Origin: Sphingobium abikonense NBRC 16140
GTDB taxonomy: Bacteria > Pseudomonadota > Alphaproteobacteria > Sphingomonadales > Sphingomonadaceae
DNA length: 64,000 nt
Direction: 5' to 3'
Assembly (NCBI RefSeq): GCF_001598335.1
Contig: NZ_BCYT01000019.1
Coordinates: 1 to 64,000 of the forward strand
In this document: positions 54,785 to 64,000 of the stretch, piece by piece
Position numbering within the stretch: position 1 is the first letter of the stretch
Layout: every line of letters starts with the position of its first letter
Notes under the pieces: generated by a model
Told to the model about the DNA's origin: nothing
Database searches by the model: none
What the model saw: the letters and a program-made list of their open reading frames with translations, nothing else
Position numbers and translations under genes: made by a program

Positions 54785-55975
54785 TCAGCCTGTCGCCGGC
54801 CTGAACAGCTGCTTCCACCAGCGCCCGCCCGACTGCATCACATGCCGCCGGAACAGCAGCACGCCCACGCGGATGATCAGCGCCACGAACGCCGCCTGCC
54901 ATAACAGCGCCAGCAGATGTGGCCACACCGCCGCCTCCTGCCCCGCCCGCGCGATCATCGCGAAGGGCGAACTGAACGGGAAGATGCACGCCGCGATCTC
55001 GGCCGGCGATCCCATATGGTCGACGGCATAGCTGGCGAAGAAAAAGATCAGCATCTGCCCCATGGTGATCGGCATGTTGAGCGTCTGCACCTCGCGCACG
55101 GTCGCCGCCTGCGCGCCGATCCCAAGGAACAATGACCCCAGCAGCGTATAGGCCATGGTGAAATAGGCAAGCGCCAGCGCCAGGAAGATCGGCCATCCCA
55201 CCGCCGGCGCGGGCAATGCCGCCGGCTGCCCGCCCGCCGCCAGGAAGATGGCGAGCGCCGTCCCGCCCCAAAAGGCGATGCCCACCAGGCTCATCGCCAA
55301 CATCGCCATCAGCTTGCCCAGGAATATCGCGTCGATCGGCACGGCCGTCGCCAGTATCTCGATGATCTTGTTCGTCTTTTCCTCGACCAGGTTGGACAGG
55401 ATCATGCCCGCCAGCAAAATGGTGAGGAAAAATATCACCACCTGCGCCGCCCGCCCGATCAGCAGTTGCGCCTGCGCCTGCGCGCCAAGGCTTTTCGCCA
55501 CTTCCTGCCGCTCGACCGGCACGAAGCGCAATGTCCGTTCCGCCAGCGCCGCCGTCGCCAGCAGGCTGACGTCGCCCTGCAACCGGTCCAGATCCTCGGG
55601 CTTTCCCGTCAGCACCGGGCGCGTCAGGCTGCCCGAGATAATCGCCACGACCTGCGAATCCGGGTCCGCCAGCTGCGCGCGCGGGTCGGGCGTCAGCGGC
55701 GTCCGTTGCAGGCGCGGCAGCGCGTCCGCGCCCATCCGCTCGGTCAGCCCCCGCTGCGCCCGCAGCATCGCCGCTGTCTCCGCCGGGGCTAGCGCCACGC
55801 CCACCACCGGCCGCAGGTCCGACCGCGAAATCCGCTCGCCCAGCCCGCCAAAGGCAAAGCCGATGACGATCGGCAGCAACGGCCCCAGCAGGAACAGGAT
55901 GAAAGTGCGCGACAGCACCACCGCGGTAAAATCGCGCCGGGCGATGACGAACGCCGCGCGCCACAATGCCCTCAT
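54785..55975 (-). CDS. ABC-2 type transporter permease
   Basis: 396 aa. One N-terminal helix (LSRTFILFLLGPLLPIVIGF), a large extracytoplasmic domain (~residues 40-170), then a cluster of about five helices (AQVVIFFLTILLAGMIL, FLGKLMAMLAMSLVGIAFWGG, FLALALAYFTMAYTLLGSLFL, QMLIFFFASYAVD, LLALLWQAAFVALIIRV). This is the NatB/ABC-2 exporter layout. Its start overlaps the ATPase gene stop by 4 nt. Substrate unknown (NatAB-like Na+ export is one possibility). Confidence 0.9.
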   Translation of the reverse strand: MRALWRAAFVIARRDFTAVVLSRTFILFLLGPLLPIVIGFAFGGLGERISRSDLRPVVGVALAPAETAAMLRAQRGLTERMGADALPRLQRTPLTPDPRAQLADPDSQVVAIISGSLTRPVLTGKPEDLDRLQGDVSLLATAALAERTLRFVPVERQEVAKSLGAQAQAQLLIGRAAQVVIFFLTILLAGMILSNLVEEKTNKIIEILATAVPIDAIFLGKLMAMLAMSLVGIAFWGGTALAIFLAAGGQPAALPAPAVGWPIFLALALAYFTMAYTLLGSLFLGIGAQAATVREVQTLNMPITMGQMLIFFFASYAVDHMGSPAEIAACIFPFSSPFAMIARAGQEAAVWPHLLALLWQAAFVALIIRVGVLLFRRHVMQSGGRWWKQLFRPATG

Positions 55976-56961
55976 GCCCGCGCCTCCTTGCCCGCTTCCT
56001 CGCGCATCTGCCGCGCCACCGCTTCGCCCGCGATCGCGACAAAGGCGTCGTGCAGCCCCGGCCGCTCGATCGACAGGCTTTCGATGCCCGCCCGGTCGTC
56101 GATCAGCGCGCGCAGCAGCGGCTCTATCCCCTCGGCCGGCAAGGCGAAATGCCACGCCCCTTCCTGCGCCATCGTGTCGGGCGGCAGGGCGCGCCGCCAT
56201 GCCCCGTCGGTCGCCCGCGTGCGCAACCGCACCTGTGGTTGCAACCGGTCGCGCGCCGCGCTGACCGTGCCGTCGAAACGGATGCGACCGCCCGCGATGA
56301 TGGCGACCCGTTCGCACAGCCGTTCGGCATGGGCGATGACATGGGTGGAAAACAGGATGGTGACGCCGCGCCGCGCCTGTTCGCGGATCAACGCCTCCAG
56401 CTTTTCCTGGTTGATCGCGTCCAGCCCGGAAAAGGGTTCGTCCAGCACGATGAGGCGCGGCTCATGCACGATCGTGCCGAACAATTGCACCGTCTGCGCC
56501 ATCCCCTTGGACAGTTGGCGGATCGGCTTGGCGATGGCCGCACCCATGCCATGATCTTCCAGCAAAGCCTTGGCGCGCCGCCGCCCTTCCGCCAGCGGCA
56601 ATCCGCGCAGCGCCCCCATGAAGGCGATCGCCTCAAACGCCTTCATCGACGGATACAGCCCGCGCTCCTCGGGCAGATATCCGACCTGCCGCGCCATGCG
56701 CAAAGGCTGGCTCGCGCCCAGCAGCCGGCGCTCGCCCGCATCCGGGTCGACAATGCCAAGCAGCGTGCGCAGCAATGTCGTCTTGCCCGCGCCATTGGGT
56801 CCCAATATGCCGTAGATCGCGCCCGTCGGCACCGCGATGTCGACGCCATCGACCGCGCGGAAGCTGCCGAATGTCTTGACAAGCCCATGGCCTTCGACCG
56901 CGAAGACGGGCATAGGGGCGGTCAGGGGAGCGGGGGAAGAAGCCGGGGTGTCGCCGATCAT
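55972..56961 (-). CDS. ABC transporter ATP-binding protein
   Basis: About 329 aa from 56961 (MIGDTPASS...), where AGGGCGGG lies just upstream; a later ATG at 56913 (MPVFAVEGHGL) is an alternative. Walker A GPNGAGKTTLLRTLLG, signature QLSKGMAQTVQLFG, Walker B RLIVLDEPFSGLD and the H-loop FSTHVIAHAE are complete, followed by a C-terminal DUF4162-like region. It energises the ABC-2 permease. Divergent from queG with a 22-nt gap. Confidence 0.93.
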   Translation of the reverse strand: MIGDTPASSPAPLTAPMPVFAVEGHGLVKTFGSFRAVDGVDIAVPTGAIYGILGPNGAGKTTLLRTLLGIVDPDAGERRLLGASQPLRMARQVGYLPEERGLYPSMKAFEAIAFMGALRGLPLAEGRRRAKALLEDHGMGAAIAKPIRQLSKGMAQTVQLFGTIVHEPRLIVLDEPFSGLDAINQEKLEALIREQARRGVTILFSTHVIAHAERLCERVAIIAGGRIRFDGTVSAARDRLQPQVRLRTRATDGAWRRALPPDTMAQEGAWHFALPAEGIEPLLRALIDDRAGIESLSIERPGLHDAFVAIAGEAVARQMREEAGKEARA

Positions 56962-56983
56962 CCCGCCCTGATAGTCTGGACCC

Positions 56984-58045
56984 GTGGCCGTGCCTACAGA
57001 AACATTGGAGCAGCGCCTGAAGGCGCAGGCGCAGCAGCTGGGCTTTGCCGCCTGCCGCATCGCCGACGCCGACGCCGCGCCGCAAAGCGCCGCGCGGCTG
57101 CGCGCCTGGCTGGACGCGGGCCATCATGGCGACATGCTGTGGATGGAGGAGCGCGCGGAGCAGCGCGGGTCCCCGCGTGGCCTGTGGCCAGCCGTGCGCA
57201 GCGTCATCATGCTGGGGATGAGCTATGCGCCCGGCCGCGATCCGCTGGCGCTGGCCGATGCGCCCGACCGCGCGCGCTTTTCGGTCTATGCGCAGGGCAA
57301 GGATTATCACGATGTCGTTAAAAAGGGGCTGAAGGCGCTCGCCCGCTGGCTGGTGGAACAACCCGCGCGCGAAGGCGAAGCAAATGCCCTCAAGGTCTTC
57401 GTCGACACAGCGCCGGTGATGGAAAAGCCCCTTGCCGCTGGCGCGGGCCTGGGCTGGCAGGGCAAGCACAGCAACCTCGTCAGCCGGACCCAGGGCAGCT
57501 GGCTGTTCCTGGGGGCAATCTATACTGAACGCGCGCTCACGCCCGATGCGCCGGAACGCGACCATTGTGGCAGATGCACCGCTTGCCAGGCCGCCTGCCC
57601 GACCGACGCCTTCCCCGCCCCCTATGTCGTCGATGCGCGGCGCTGCATTTCCTACCTCACCATCGAACATAAGGGGCCGATCCCCCAGCATCTGCGCGAC
57701 GGCATTGGCAACCGGGTCTATGGCTGCGACGATTGCCTGGCTGTCTGTCCCTGGAATAAATTTGCCGACCATGCCGCCGCGAACAAGGCGTTCCTTGGCC
57801 GCGCCGAACTCGCCGCACCGGACATTGGCGACCTGCTCGACCTCGATGACGCGACCTTTCGCGAGATTTTCTCCGGCTCGCCGATCAAGCGCATCGGCCG
57901 CAATCGCCTGGTCCGCAACGCCGCAATCGCCGCAGGCAACAGCGCCGACCCGCGCCTGCTCACACGCTTACGCCCCCTATGCGACGATGAAGACCCCGTC
58001 GTCGCCGAAGCCGCCGCCTGGGCCATCGCGAAACTCACTAGCTGA
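56984..58045 (+). CDS. queG: Epoxyqueuosine reductase
   Basis: 353 aa from a GTG at 56984. Cobalamin-binding N-terminal region ([30 protein letters not shown]) and two [4Fe-4S] clusters: [16 protein letters not shown] and [13 protein letters not shown]; a C-terminal HEAT-like end ([17 protein letters not shown]). It reduces epoxyqueuosine to queuosine at tRNA position 34. Start close to the divergent ABC gene leaves little room for separate promoters. Confidence 0.96.
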   Translation: MAVPTETLEQRLKAQAQQLGFAACRIADADAAPQSAARLRAWLDAGHHGDMLWMEERAEQRGSPRGLWPAVRSVIMLGMSYAPGRDPLALADAPDRARFSVYAQGKDYHDVVKKGLKALARWLVEQPAREGEANALKVFVDTAPVMEKPLAAGAGLGWQGKHSNLVSRTQGSWLFLGAIYTERALTPDAPERDHCGRCTACQAACPTDAFPAPYVVDARRCISYLTIEHKGPIPQHLRDGIGNRVYGCDDCLAVCPWNKFADHAAANKAFLGRAELAAPDIGDLLDLDDATFREIFSGSPIKRIGRNRLVRNAAIAAGNSADPRLLTRLRPLCDDEDPVVAEAAAWAIAKLTS

Positions 58046-58586
58046 CGGGGGGCGGTGGCCGGCCATCGGCACCAAATCATCCTCCCGCGTGGGGGGTGGC
58101 TGGCCGTTGACGCAAAATCGTCCTCCCCCCGTGGGATAGGTGTCAACACGCAGTGCTGACGGAGGGGTGCCCCTCTCGCCGCGCACCTCCGCCGGAAATG
58201 CCAGCCCGCGCGGAAGGACCCGCCCTCATCATTTCAAACCCAAAACGACCTACCCGCGCGCCCCCCGTCATCCCCGCGAAAGCGGGGACCCATCTCTCCC
58301 GCAATACTCCATCAGCCACGACGCTACGCCGTTCGGCTTGGGCAAAGTGAGCAAGAATTACCCCCGCGTCCCCCCATCCTATTTCCTTCCAAAATAGGAT
58401 TTCGCCTGCTTTACCTTGGCGATGCACCGTCGCCCCTTTCCTCGCCCTTTCGCGCTCTCTTGTGGTCCCCGCGACCACTGTCGCGTCACGGTCGCTTCGG
58501 TGTCGCTTCGCAGGCGCTTGACGGTCGCGTCGCACCCCAAAAGGCCCCACGACACTGTGAACTTCGACGAATCGAAAAAGCGCCGC
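58046..58586. repeat. 541-bp gene-free region rich in palindromic repeats
   Basis: No supported gene. It holds two imperfect tandem units near 58052-58138 (GGCCGGCCATCGGCACC / GGCTGGCCGTTGACGC, each followed by CGTCCTCC-type GC blocks), a GACGGAGGGG/CCCCTC block near 58158-58178, a CATCCCCGC-GAAA-GCGGGGA hairpin near 58269-58289, and an ATCCTATT/AATAGGAT inverted repeat at 58376-58400. The mixture of dispersed-repeat fragments suggests repeated insertion of REP-like elements between queG and the convergent lipoprotein gene. Confidence 0.6.
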
Positions 58587-58958
58587 CTATTTGCTCTGCA
58601 GCGCGCTCACACAGGCGGACGGATCGACATCCGCGCCGGTCGGGTTGCGCGCGTCGACATGCGTCACCACCGGCTCCTTGCCGCGCGCGGGCGCATAGAG
58701 ATAGGCGTCGAGCACGCAGCGGCCATTGGCGAATTGCAGCTTGCGCACCGTGGTCTCGCGAATGTCGAGCCGGGGCGTGCCGAACAATTGCGTCAAACGG
58801 CGCGCGTCCGACCCCAGCAAAGGCCCCTGTTTCTGGAACGCGCTAGCCGGCGGGCCGGCGGGCGGCGGGGCGTAGCTGCCCCTGGGAACGACCGATCCGC
58901 CACAGGCCGCCAGCGGGGCGAGCAGCAGGACCGACAGGACAGGGCGGGCAATCTTCAT
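58587..58958 (-). CDS. Small lipoprotein of unknown function
   Basis: 123 aa. Signal with lipobox LLAPLAAC (Cys19), a Gly/Ser/Pro linker, then a compact domain (DARRLTQLFGTPRLDIRETTVRKLQFANGRCVLDAYLYAP) with two cysteines that could pair (GRC, SAC). Resembles the small sphingomonad lipoproteins that follow CysZ-like genes. Its ATG overlaps the stop of the upstream EI24-like gene (4 nt), so they are coupled. Envelope location; function unknown. Confidence 0.78.
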   Translation of the reverse strand: MKIARPVLSVLLLAPLAACGGSVVPRGSYAPPPAGPPASAFQKQGPLLGSDARRLTQLFGTPRLDIRETTVRKLQFANGRCVLDAYLYAPARGKEPVVTHVDARNPTGADVDPSACVSALQSK

Positions 58959-59611
58959 CGGGTCTTCCGGCCAAGCAGCATATGCACCGCCATAGCCGCG
59001 CTGAAGATCGGCGCAAGCAGGTTGACCAGCGGCACCAGGAACAGAAGCGCCGAAACGAGCCCCATGAGCCACCGGCTGCCGCGCGGGATCGGCGGCAGCG
59101 CGGGATGACGCGGCTCGACCATGTCGGCCATGTCGCGGCCCAGCAGATAGGCGTTGAGCGCCAGGAACAGGCCGATCGTCCCCACGCCCGTCACCAGCAG
59201 CGCGATATAGGCCGGCAGCGCCAGCATGTTCCACCCGATCGCGCGCGCCAGCGAGGCGACCGCCAGCCGCCCGCTGCGCCCCCACCCTACCGGCCGGGCC
59301 GCGACCTGGGGATAGTCGGTGCGTTCGACCGCCGCGATGATATCGTCGGCGAACAGCCCCATCACCGCCATCGCCGTCGCCCGGAACAGCAGCCATCCCG
59401 CCGCCACCATCGCGATCGCCGTCGCGCTCGCTTCGGCCAGGCCCCCGCCGCCCCAGCCCAGCGCCAGTCGCGCAGCGTGGAAACCGCCCCACAGCATCGC
59501 CGCCAGCATCGCGAACAGCAACAGCGTCAGCGCCAGGGTCTTGGCCATCAGGCCCAGCGTCACCCGCTGGAAGATGGAAGGAATGGCGCGCAGCGCGGCG
59601 ATCAGGATCAT
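58955..59611 (-). CDS. EI24/CysZ-like membrane protein
   Basis: 218 aa with about five hydrophobic helices and the EI24 pattern (ALRAIPSIFQRVTLGLMAKTL ... NAYLLGRDMADMVEPRH). CysZ of this family permeates sulfate, but many members have no known substrate. Start at 59611 (MILIAALRAI) fits the family; the frame continues to 59707. Coupled to the lipoprotein downstream and divergent from the PfkB kinase gene. Confidence 0.82.
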   Translation of the reverse strand: MILIAALRAIPSIFQRVTLGLMAKTLALTLLLFAMLAAMLWGGFHAARLALGWGGGGLAEASATAIAMVAAGWLLFRATAMAVMGLFADDIIAAVERTDYPQVAARPVGWGRSGRLAVASLARAIGWNMLALPAYIALLVTGVGTIGLFLALNAYLLGRDMADMVEPRHPALPPIPRGSRWLMGLVSALLFLVPLVNLLAPIFSAAMAVHMLLGRKTR

Positions 59612-59718
59612 GGGCCTGCTATCCGCTTGCCCGGCCCCGCCGTCAATCAGCGCCGTTGCGCCCACGCCGCCGGCCCGGTAGAGACGGCGCAATTTTATTA
59701 CCAGCATAAGGATATTGC

Positions 59719-60720
59719 GTGACCGCTTCTGCCCCCACGCTCGACGTCGTCGCCATCGGCAACGCCATTGTCGATGTTCTCGCCCGCAGCGACGACGCCT
59801 TTCTGGCGCAGCATGCGCTGACCAAGGGCGGCATGCAGCTGATCGACGCCGCCATGGCCGAAAGCCTCTATGCCGACATGCCCCAGGCCAAGGAAATCAG
59901 CGGCGGGTCGGCCGCCAACACGCTGGCGGGCCTGGCTGCGCTGGGGAAAAAATGCGGTTTCATCGGCCAGGTCAATGACGACCAGCTGGGCGACGTCTTC
60001 GCGCATGACGTCCATGCGCTGGGCATCCGGTTCGACACGCCCGCGATGCAGGGCGACGTGCCCACCGCCCGCTGCCTCATCCTGGTGACGCCCGACGCGC
60101 AGCGCACGATGAACACCTTTCTGGGCGCCTCGCAATTCCTGCCGGAAGCCGCGCTCGACCTCGACATGATCCGCTCGGCCGGCATCCTCTATCTCGAAGG
60201 CTATTTGTGGGATCCCGAACAGCCCCGCGCGGCGATGCGGGCGGCGATCGACGCGGCGCGCGGCGCGGGCCGCAAGGTTGCCTTCACCCTGTCGGACAAT
60301 TTCGTCATCGACCGGCATCGCGCCGACTTCATCGACCTCATCGACCAGGGGCTGATCGACATCCTCTTTTCCAACGAGGGCGAAATCCAGTCGCTGGGCC
60401 AAGTGGATAATTTCGACGCGGCGCTCGCCCGCTTCGCCGGCAAGGTGCCGGTGCTGGTGTCGACCCGCAGCGAAAAGGGCGCGGTGGCGGTGGTCGATCG
60501 CGTGCGCCACGAAGCGCCCGCCGCGCCGGTCAGCCAGATCATCGACACGACCGGCGCGGGCGACCTGTTCGCCGCCGGCTTCCTCGCCGCCCATATCGAG
60601 GGGCGCGACGTTGCCGATTGCCTGAACCTCGGCGCAGCGGCGGCGGCCGAAGTGATTTCCCACTGGGGGGCACGGCCCGAGGCTGATCTGGTGGTGATCC
60701 GCGACCAGCTGTTCGCCTGA
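59719..60720 (+). CDS. PfkB family sugar/adenosine kinase
   Basis: 333 aa from GTG 59719 preceded by AAGGA. PfkB signatures: VVAIGNAIVDVLARSDDAFL, GGSAANTLAGLAALGKKCGFIGQVNDDQLG and the ATP/anion-hole motif DTTGAGDLFAAGF with the catalytic Asp. The arrangement is that of the alphaproteobacterial adenosine kinase group (ATP-dependent phosphorylation of adenosine); another nucleoside or sugar remains possible. Confidence 0.9.
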   Translation: MTASAPTLDVVAIGNAIVDVLARSDDAFLAQHALTKGGMQLIDAAMAESLYADMPQAKEISGGSAANTLAGLAALGKKCGFIGQVNDDQLGDVFAHDVHALGIRFDTPAMQGDVPTARCLILVTPDAQRTMNTFLGASQFLPEAALDLDMIRSAGILYLEGYLWDPEQPRAAMRAAIDAARGAGRKVAFTLSDNFVIDRHRADFIDLIDQGLIDILFSNEGEIQSLGQVDNFDAALARFAGKVPVLVSTRSEKGAVAVVDRVRHEAPAAPVSQIIDTTGAGDLFAAGFLAAHIEGRDVADCLNLGAAAAAEVISHWGARPEADLVVIRDQLFA

Positions 60721-60755
60721 CCGCGCAGGGCCGGAAGGCGCGGCTGGCCCCCGGC

Positions 60756-62276
60756 TCAGCCCGCCTTCTGCTTGCGGAACAGCGCCCGGTCATCGGGGCC
60801 AAAGCCCCAGCGCCAGATGACCAGCGCATAGGCCCCCAATATCGCCCAGACGCCGACCGCCAGCTCGACCCATTCGAACCGCGCCGGCAGTGCGACGAAG
60901 CCCGCGCCCACGATACAGGCGACACCCGCCGCGCTCAGCAGCGGCCAGCGCCAGGCATTGATCGGTGCGCCCAGCAGCCGCGAAAGCAGCCGCGCCTTTA
61001 CCAGCGCCCCCAGCGCCAGCGCCAGGCAGAGCGCCAGCGCAGGCGCTGCCGCCACCCACAGGCCCGGCAGCTCCATCTGGCGGGCGAGCAGAATGAGCGC
61101 GAAGCTGAGCGCCGCCTGGCACCCGATCATCACCAGCGAAATCATCAGGTTGCGGTGCCGGGCGATATAGACCAGCGCCGATTCGCTCACCACCGCCGTC
61201 GCCGCCACCACTTCGGCCAGCAGCAGGAAGGCAAGCGCGCCGGTCCCCCCGACGAAATGCGGTCCCACCAGCCCCATCACCGCTTCGCCCGGAATGCCCA
61301 GCGCCAGCGCAATCCCCGCCTGCGCCGCGATGATCCAGAAACCGACCTGGCTCACCTGCTTGGCGATGGCGGCCAGGTTGTTTTCCGCCAGATTGCGGGT
61401 GATGACCGGCCCCAGGATTGGGTCGAAACTGGTCTTGAGCTTCTGCGGCAGCGACGCGACCTGCTGCGCCACATAATAGACCCCTATCACCGCCGGGCTG
61501 ACGAACAGACCCAATATCGCCATGTCCAGCCGGCGCGATCCCCATTCGACGCCATCGGCCGCCGCCAGCGGCAGGTTACGTCGCGCCAGCCGCCACAGCC
61601 GTCCGCCATCGGGCCGCCAGCCGCGCGGCAGGCCATAATGGCGCATCAGCGGCAGGAGCGAGGCGGCCAGCGCCGCGATCATCGACACGGCATAGGAGAG
61701 GATAAGGCCATCGCGCGTCGAATAAAAGGCAAAGGCAAAGGCGCCGATGCTGATCGCCCAGGGCTCGATGATCGACCGCGCCCGCACGGTCGCGCCGATA
61801 TCGAAACGATAGGCGCAGGCGGCCAGCGCCACGTCGGAGCCCGCAACCCCGATCACCACCAGCGCCAGCAGCCGATCCAGCCCGTTGATGCTGCTGTTGG
61901 GGAACATCGCCTGCGGGAATGCGATCAGGATCGCCGCGCCCAGCAACGCCGCCAGCAACGTCACCAGCATCGCATCGGCGACGACATGATTATGCGGCCG
62001 CTCGGTCTGGGCGAGCGCGCCGGCCAGGCCGCGCTTAAGGCCCAGCGTCGCGATCTGGGCGATGAATTCCACTACCAGCACGGCATAGGCGAAGCGGCCC
62101 AACGCATCCGCGCCATACCAGCGCCCCGCGATGAAAAGGAAGGGAAGTCGCGCCGCCAGCCGCAGCAGGAAGCCAAAGATATTCGTCCGCCCGCCCTTCG
62201 CCAGCGCGGCGATATCGTCCCGATCATCGGGCAGCGACCGGTCGGTCGCGGTCAGCGGCGGTTCGGCCGGTGTCAT
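60756..62276 (-). CDS. Wzx/MATE-like polysaccharide flippase
   Basis: 506 aa, about 14 membrane helices, no signal. Start at 62276 (MTPAEPPLTATD) avoids overlap with gpsA. Typical segments: NIFGFLLRLAARLPFLFIAGRWYG, FAYAVLVVEFIAQIATLGLKRGLAGAL, and an Arg-containing FDIGATVRARSIIEPW. It probably flips lipid-linked sugars for a surface polysaccharide. No glycosyltransferase is adjacent, so the partner cluster is elsewhere. Same strand as gpsA and tsaD. Confidence 0.85.
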   Translation of the reverse strand: MTPAEPPLTATDRSLPDDRDDIAALAKGGRTNIFGFLLRLAARLPFLFIAGRWYGADALGRFAYAVLVVEFIAQIATLGLKRGLAGALAQTERPHNHVVADAMLVTLLAALLGAAILIAFPQAMFPNSSINGLDRLLALVVIGVAGSDVALAACAYRFDIGATVRARSIIEPWAISIGAFAFAFYSTRDGLILSYAVSMIAALAASLLPLMRHYGLPRGWRPDGGRLWRLARRNLPLAAADGVEWGSRRLDMAILGLFVSPAVIGVYYVAQQVASLPQKLKTSFDPILGPVITRNLAENNLAAIAKQVSQVGFWIIAAQAGIALALGIPGEAVMGLVGPHFVGGTGALAFLLLAEVVAATAVVSESALVYIARHRNLMISLVMIGCQAALSFALILLARQMELPGLWVAAAPALALCLALALGALVKARLLSRLLGAPINAWRWPLLSAAGVACIVGAGFVALPARFEWVELAVGVWAILGAYALVIWRWGFGPDDRALFRKQKAG

Positions 62277-62307
62277 GACAGGGAAAGGGATGTGGGCACG
62301 GGGCGGT

Positions 62308-63279
62308 TTATTCGGGTCGCAACGGGCGCGCAAGCAGCGCGTCGATCACATCGGCCAGCGGCGCGGCATCGGCCAGCAGGGCGCAGACCGCCTCCACCAC
62401 CGGCATTTCGACCCCGGCCGCGCGCGCCGCATCGCGCAGCACCGGGGCGGTATGCGCCCCTTCGGCCACGGTGCGGCGGTTGGACAATAGCTCTGCCGCA
62501 TGCGCGCCCTCGCCCAGCCCCTTGCCAAGCGAGAAGTTGCGCGAGTTGGTCGACGAGCAGGTCAGCACCAGATCGCCCAGCCCCGACAAGCCCCCCAGCG
62601 TTTCGGCGCGGGCGCCACGCGCCAGGCCAAAGCGGGTCATTTCGGCAAAGCCCCGGGAAATCAGCGCCGCGCGGGCGTTGAGGCCAAGCCCCGCCCCCTC
62701 CGCAACGCCGCAGGCGATGGCCAGCACATTCTTGACCGCGCCGCCAATTTCCGCGCCGATCACATCGTCGGACAGATAGGGGCGGAAGGAGGGCCGCGCG
62801 ATCCGCGCGGCCAGCCGCTGGCCCAGCGCCTTGTCCTCGCACGCCAGCGTGACGGCCGTCGGCAACCCCTTCGCCACTTCATGGGCAAAGGTCGGACCGG
62901 ACAGGACCGCGATCGGCGAATCCGGCTGCGCCTGCGCCGCCACTTCCGACATCAGCAGGCTGCTGCCCGCCTCAATGCCCTTGGAACAGAGGACCAGCGG
63001 CACGCCCGCCGGGGCCTGCGCCACCACGGCGCGCAGATGCTGCGCCGGGCTGACCACCAGCAGCATCTCGCAGGCGGAAAGGTCGTCCATCGAACCGGTC
63101 GCGCGGATCGAAGGGGATAGGGGGATATTGGCGAGGTAAAGCGGGTTTTGATGGCTGGCGTTGATCGCATCGACCACATCGGTTTCCAGCGCCCACAGCG
63201 TCACCTGCTGCCCATCGCTGGCCAGCAATTGCGCCAGCGCCGTGCCCCATGCGCCCGCGCCAATGACTCCCGTCCTCAT
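62308..63279 (-). CDS. gpsA: NAD(P)H-dependent glycerol-3-phosphate dehydrogenase
   Basis: 323 aa. N-terminal [17 protein letters not shown] is the dinucleotide-binding loop; [41 protein letters not shown] and LGDLVLTC are GpsA signatures. It makes sn-glycerol-3-phosphate for phospholipids. The start overlaps the tsaD stop by 4 nt, so the two are coupled. The frame is open to 63429, but the Rossmann N-terminus sets the start at 63279. Confidence 0.96.
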   Translation of the reverse strand: MRTGVIGAGAWGTALAQLLASDGQQVTLWALETDVVDAINASHQNPLYLANIPLSPSIRATGSMDDLSACEMLLVVSPAQHLRAVVAQAPAGVPLVLCSKGIEAGSSLLMSEVAAQAQPDSPIAVLSGPTFAHEVAKGLPTAVTLACEDKALGQRLAARIARPSFRPYLSDDVIGAEIGGAVKNVLAIACGVAEGAGLGLNARAALISRGFAEMTRFGLARGARAETLGGLSGLGDLVLTCSSTNSRNFSLGKGLGEGAHAAELLSNRRTVAEGAHTAPVLRDAARAAGVEMPVVEAVCALLADAAPLADVIDALLARPLRPE

Positions 63280-64000
63280 GCTTTCACTCCTGCGCCGCGC
63301 GCTTTGTCGGCCGCCGGGTCGAGCGGCCAGCGCGGCCGCGCGGGAACGCTCAGATCGTCGACCAGCCCAGCGGCGTAGCGCTCCGCGCCCGCCCAGGCGA
63401 TCATCGCCGCATTGTCGGTGCACAGCCACAGCGGCGGCGCGACGAAGGGCAAATCATGCTCGGCGGCCAATTGTTCGAGCGCGGTGCGGATCGGCTGGTT
63501 CGCCGCCACCCCGCCCGCAACGACCAGCGCGGTGACGCCCGCGCTGTCGCCCAGCGCCCGGCGCGTCCGGTCAACCAGACAGTCGATCACGGCCTGCTGG
63601 AACGATGCCGCGATATCTTCGGTTGCATAGTGGCCGGACTGAACCGCCCGCATCACCGCGCTCTTGAGGCCCGCGAAGGAAAAATGCGGTTCCGCCGTGC
63701 CAACCAGCGGCCGGGGTAGGGGGACCGCCTTGGGATTGCCCCCTGCCGCTGCCTTTTCCACCAGCGGCCCGCCCGGATAGCCAAGGCCCAGCAGCTTGGC
63801 CGTCTTGTCGAAGGCCTCCCCCGCCGCGTCGTCGATCGTCGTGGCAAGCCGCGCATAATCGCCCGGCCCCTTGACCTTGAGCAACTGGCAATGGCCGCCC
63901 GATACCAATAGCAGCAGATAGGGAAATTGCAGCGTCCGGTCGGCCAGCCGAGGCGAAAGCGCGTGACCCTCCAGATGATTGACCGCGACCAGCGGCTTGC
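63276..64000 (-). CDS. tsaD: tRNA threonylcarbamoyltransferase TsaD (partial, start beyond window)
   Basis: The 3' ~241 codons are in the window. NHLEGH (metal-binding His-x3-His), [55 protein letters not shown] and [10 protein letters not shown] are Kae1/TsaD signatures. It forms N6-threonylcarbamoyladenosine at position 37 of ANN-decoding tRNAs with TsaB and TsaE. The coding region runs past 64000, so the N-terminus is not seen. Confidence 0.96.
   Translation of the reverse strand, partial: KPLVAVNHLEGHALSPRLADRTLQFPYLLLLVSGGHCQLLKVKGPGDYARLATTIDDAAGEAFDKTAKLLGLGYPGGPLVEKAAAGGNPKAVPLPRPLVGTAEPHFSFAGLKSAVMRAVQSGHYATEDIAASFQQAVIDCLVDRTRRALGDSAGVTALVVAGGVAANQPIRTALEQLAAEHDLPFVAPPLWLCTDNAAMIAWAGAERYAAGLVDDLSVPARPRWPLDPAADKARGAGVKA

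Noticed and set aside
1..64000. CRISPR arrays, IS transposases, rRNA operons, toxin-antitoxin pairs
   Set aside because: No regularly spaced direct repeats, transposase motifs, rRNA signatures or recognisable TA gene pairs were seen in the window.

Overview
The window is about 64 kb of GC-rich, gene-dense chromosomal DNA from an alphaproteobacterium, most probably a sphingomonad (Sphingobium/Sphingomonas-like). The evidence is the family content (a SciP/DUF1153 CtrA inhibitor, DUF1674, COQ9, UrcA, K+-independent HppA, short-form HisG, a RibBX-type riboflavin enzyme), an EcfG-type general-stress promoter, a CtrA-like box, and alphaproteobacterial gene order (infA-maf-RNase-yacG-tRNA-Phe; hisG-hisD-nusB-thiL; DUF1674/htpX/rsmB; rpe-heparinase-purH). 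Almost everything is core chromosome. The clear exception is the left edge, where a P4-type integrase abuts the 3' end of tRNA-Phe and a phosphatase-like gene follows it: one end of an integrated element that continues leftward out of the window.

Layout. 1-2097: element end (dual-specificity-phosphatase-like protein, integrase). 2098-4207: tRNA-Phe, yacG, compact RNase E/G-like gene, maf, infA (minus strand). 4267-12707: biotin genes bioF, bioD and bioA on the minus strand, interrupted by an M13 metallopeptidase, a DUF4168 protein, a CPA1 antiporter and an OmpA-like lipoprotein. 12865-21163: hppA, thiL, nusB, hisD, hisG and mnmA (minus strand), with an esterase on the opposite strand lodged between nusB and thiL. 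21317-22814: sciP and two small GlsB/YmgE membrane proteins, one behind a perfect GGAAC-N16-CGTT promoter. 23077-28841: an RND efflux pair and a DUF445 protein. 28940-30468: a secreted EF-hand protein divergent from a TonB. 30563-34465: riboflavin operon ribD-ribE-ribBX-ribH with an unknown membrane protein at its head. 34501-40270: OYE reductase, COQ9, feoAB, ssb and an SDR. 40280-50434: galU, DUF1674, htpX, rsmB, a PAS protein, rpe, heparinase, DUF1993, purH and urcA. 50630-54309: an uncharacterised three-gene operon (FAD oxidoreductase, GtrA, polytopic GT-C-like protein). 54290-64000: TAT-targeted MsrB, an ABC-2 exporter pair, queG, a repeat-rich gap, a lipoprotein, an EI24/CysZ-like protein, a PfkB kinase, a Wzx/MATE-like flippase, gpsA and the start-truncated tsaD.

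The most interesting items are: (i) RibBX fused at its N-terminus to an XRE-like helix-turn-helix, with a palindrome placed in the promoter spacer just upstream, which suggests an autoregulating enzyme; (ii) the FAD-oxidoreductase/GtrA/GT-C operon behind a near-perfect CtrA box; (iii) the EcfG promoter; (iv) several strong operator-like palindromes (feoA, tonB, OYE and RND promoters) with no regulator encoded beside them; (v) the tRNA-Phe integrated element. No CRISPR array, IS element, rRNA gene or recognisable riboswitch was found.
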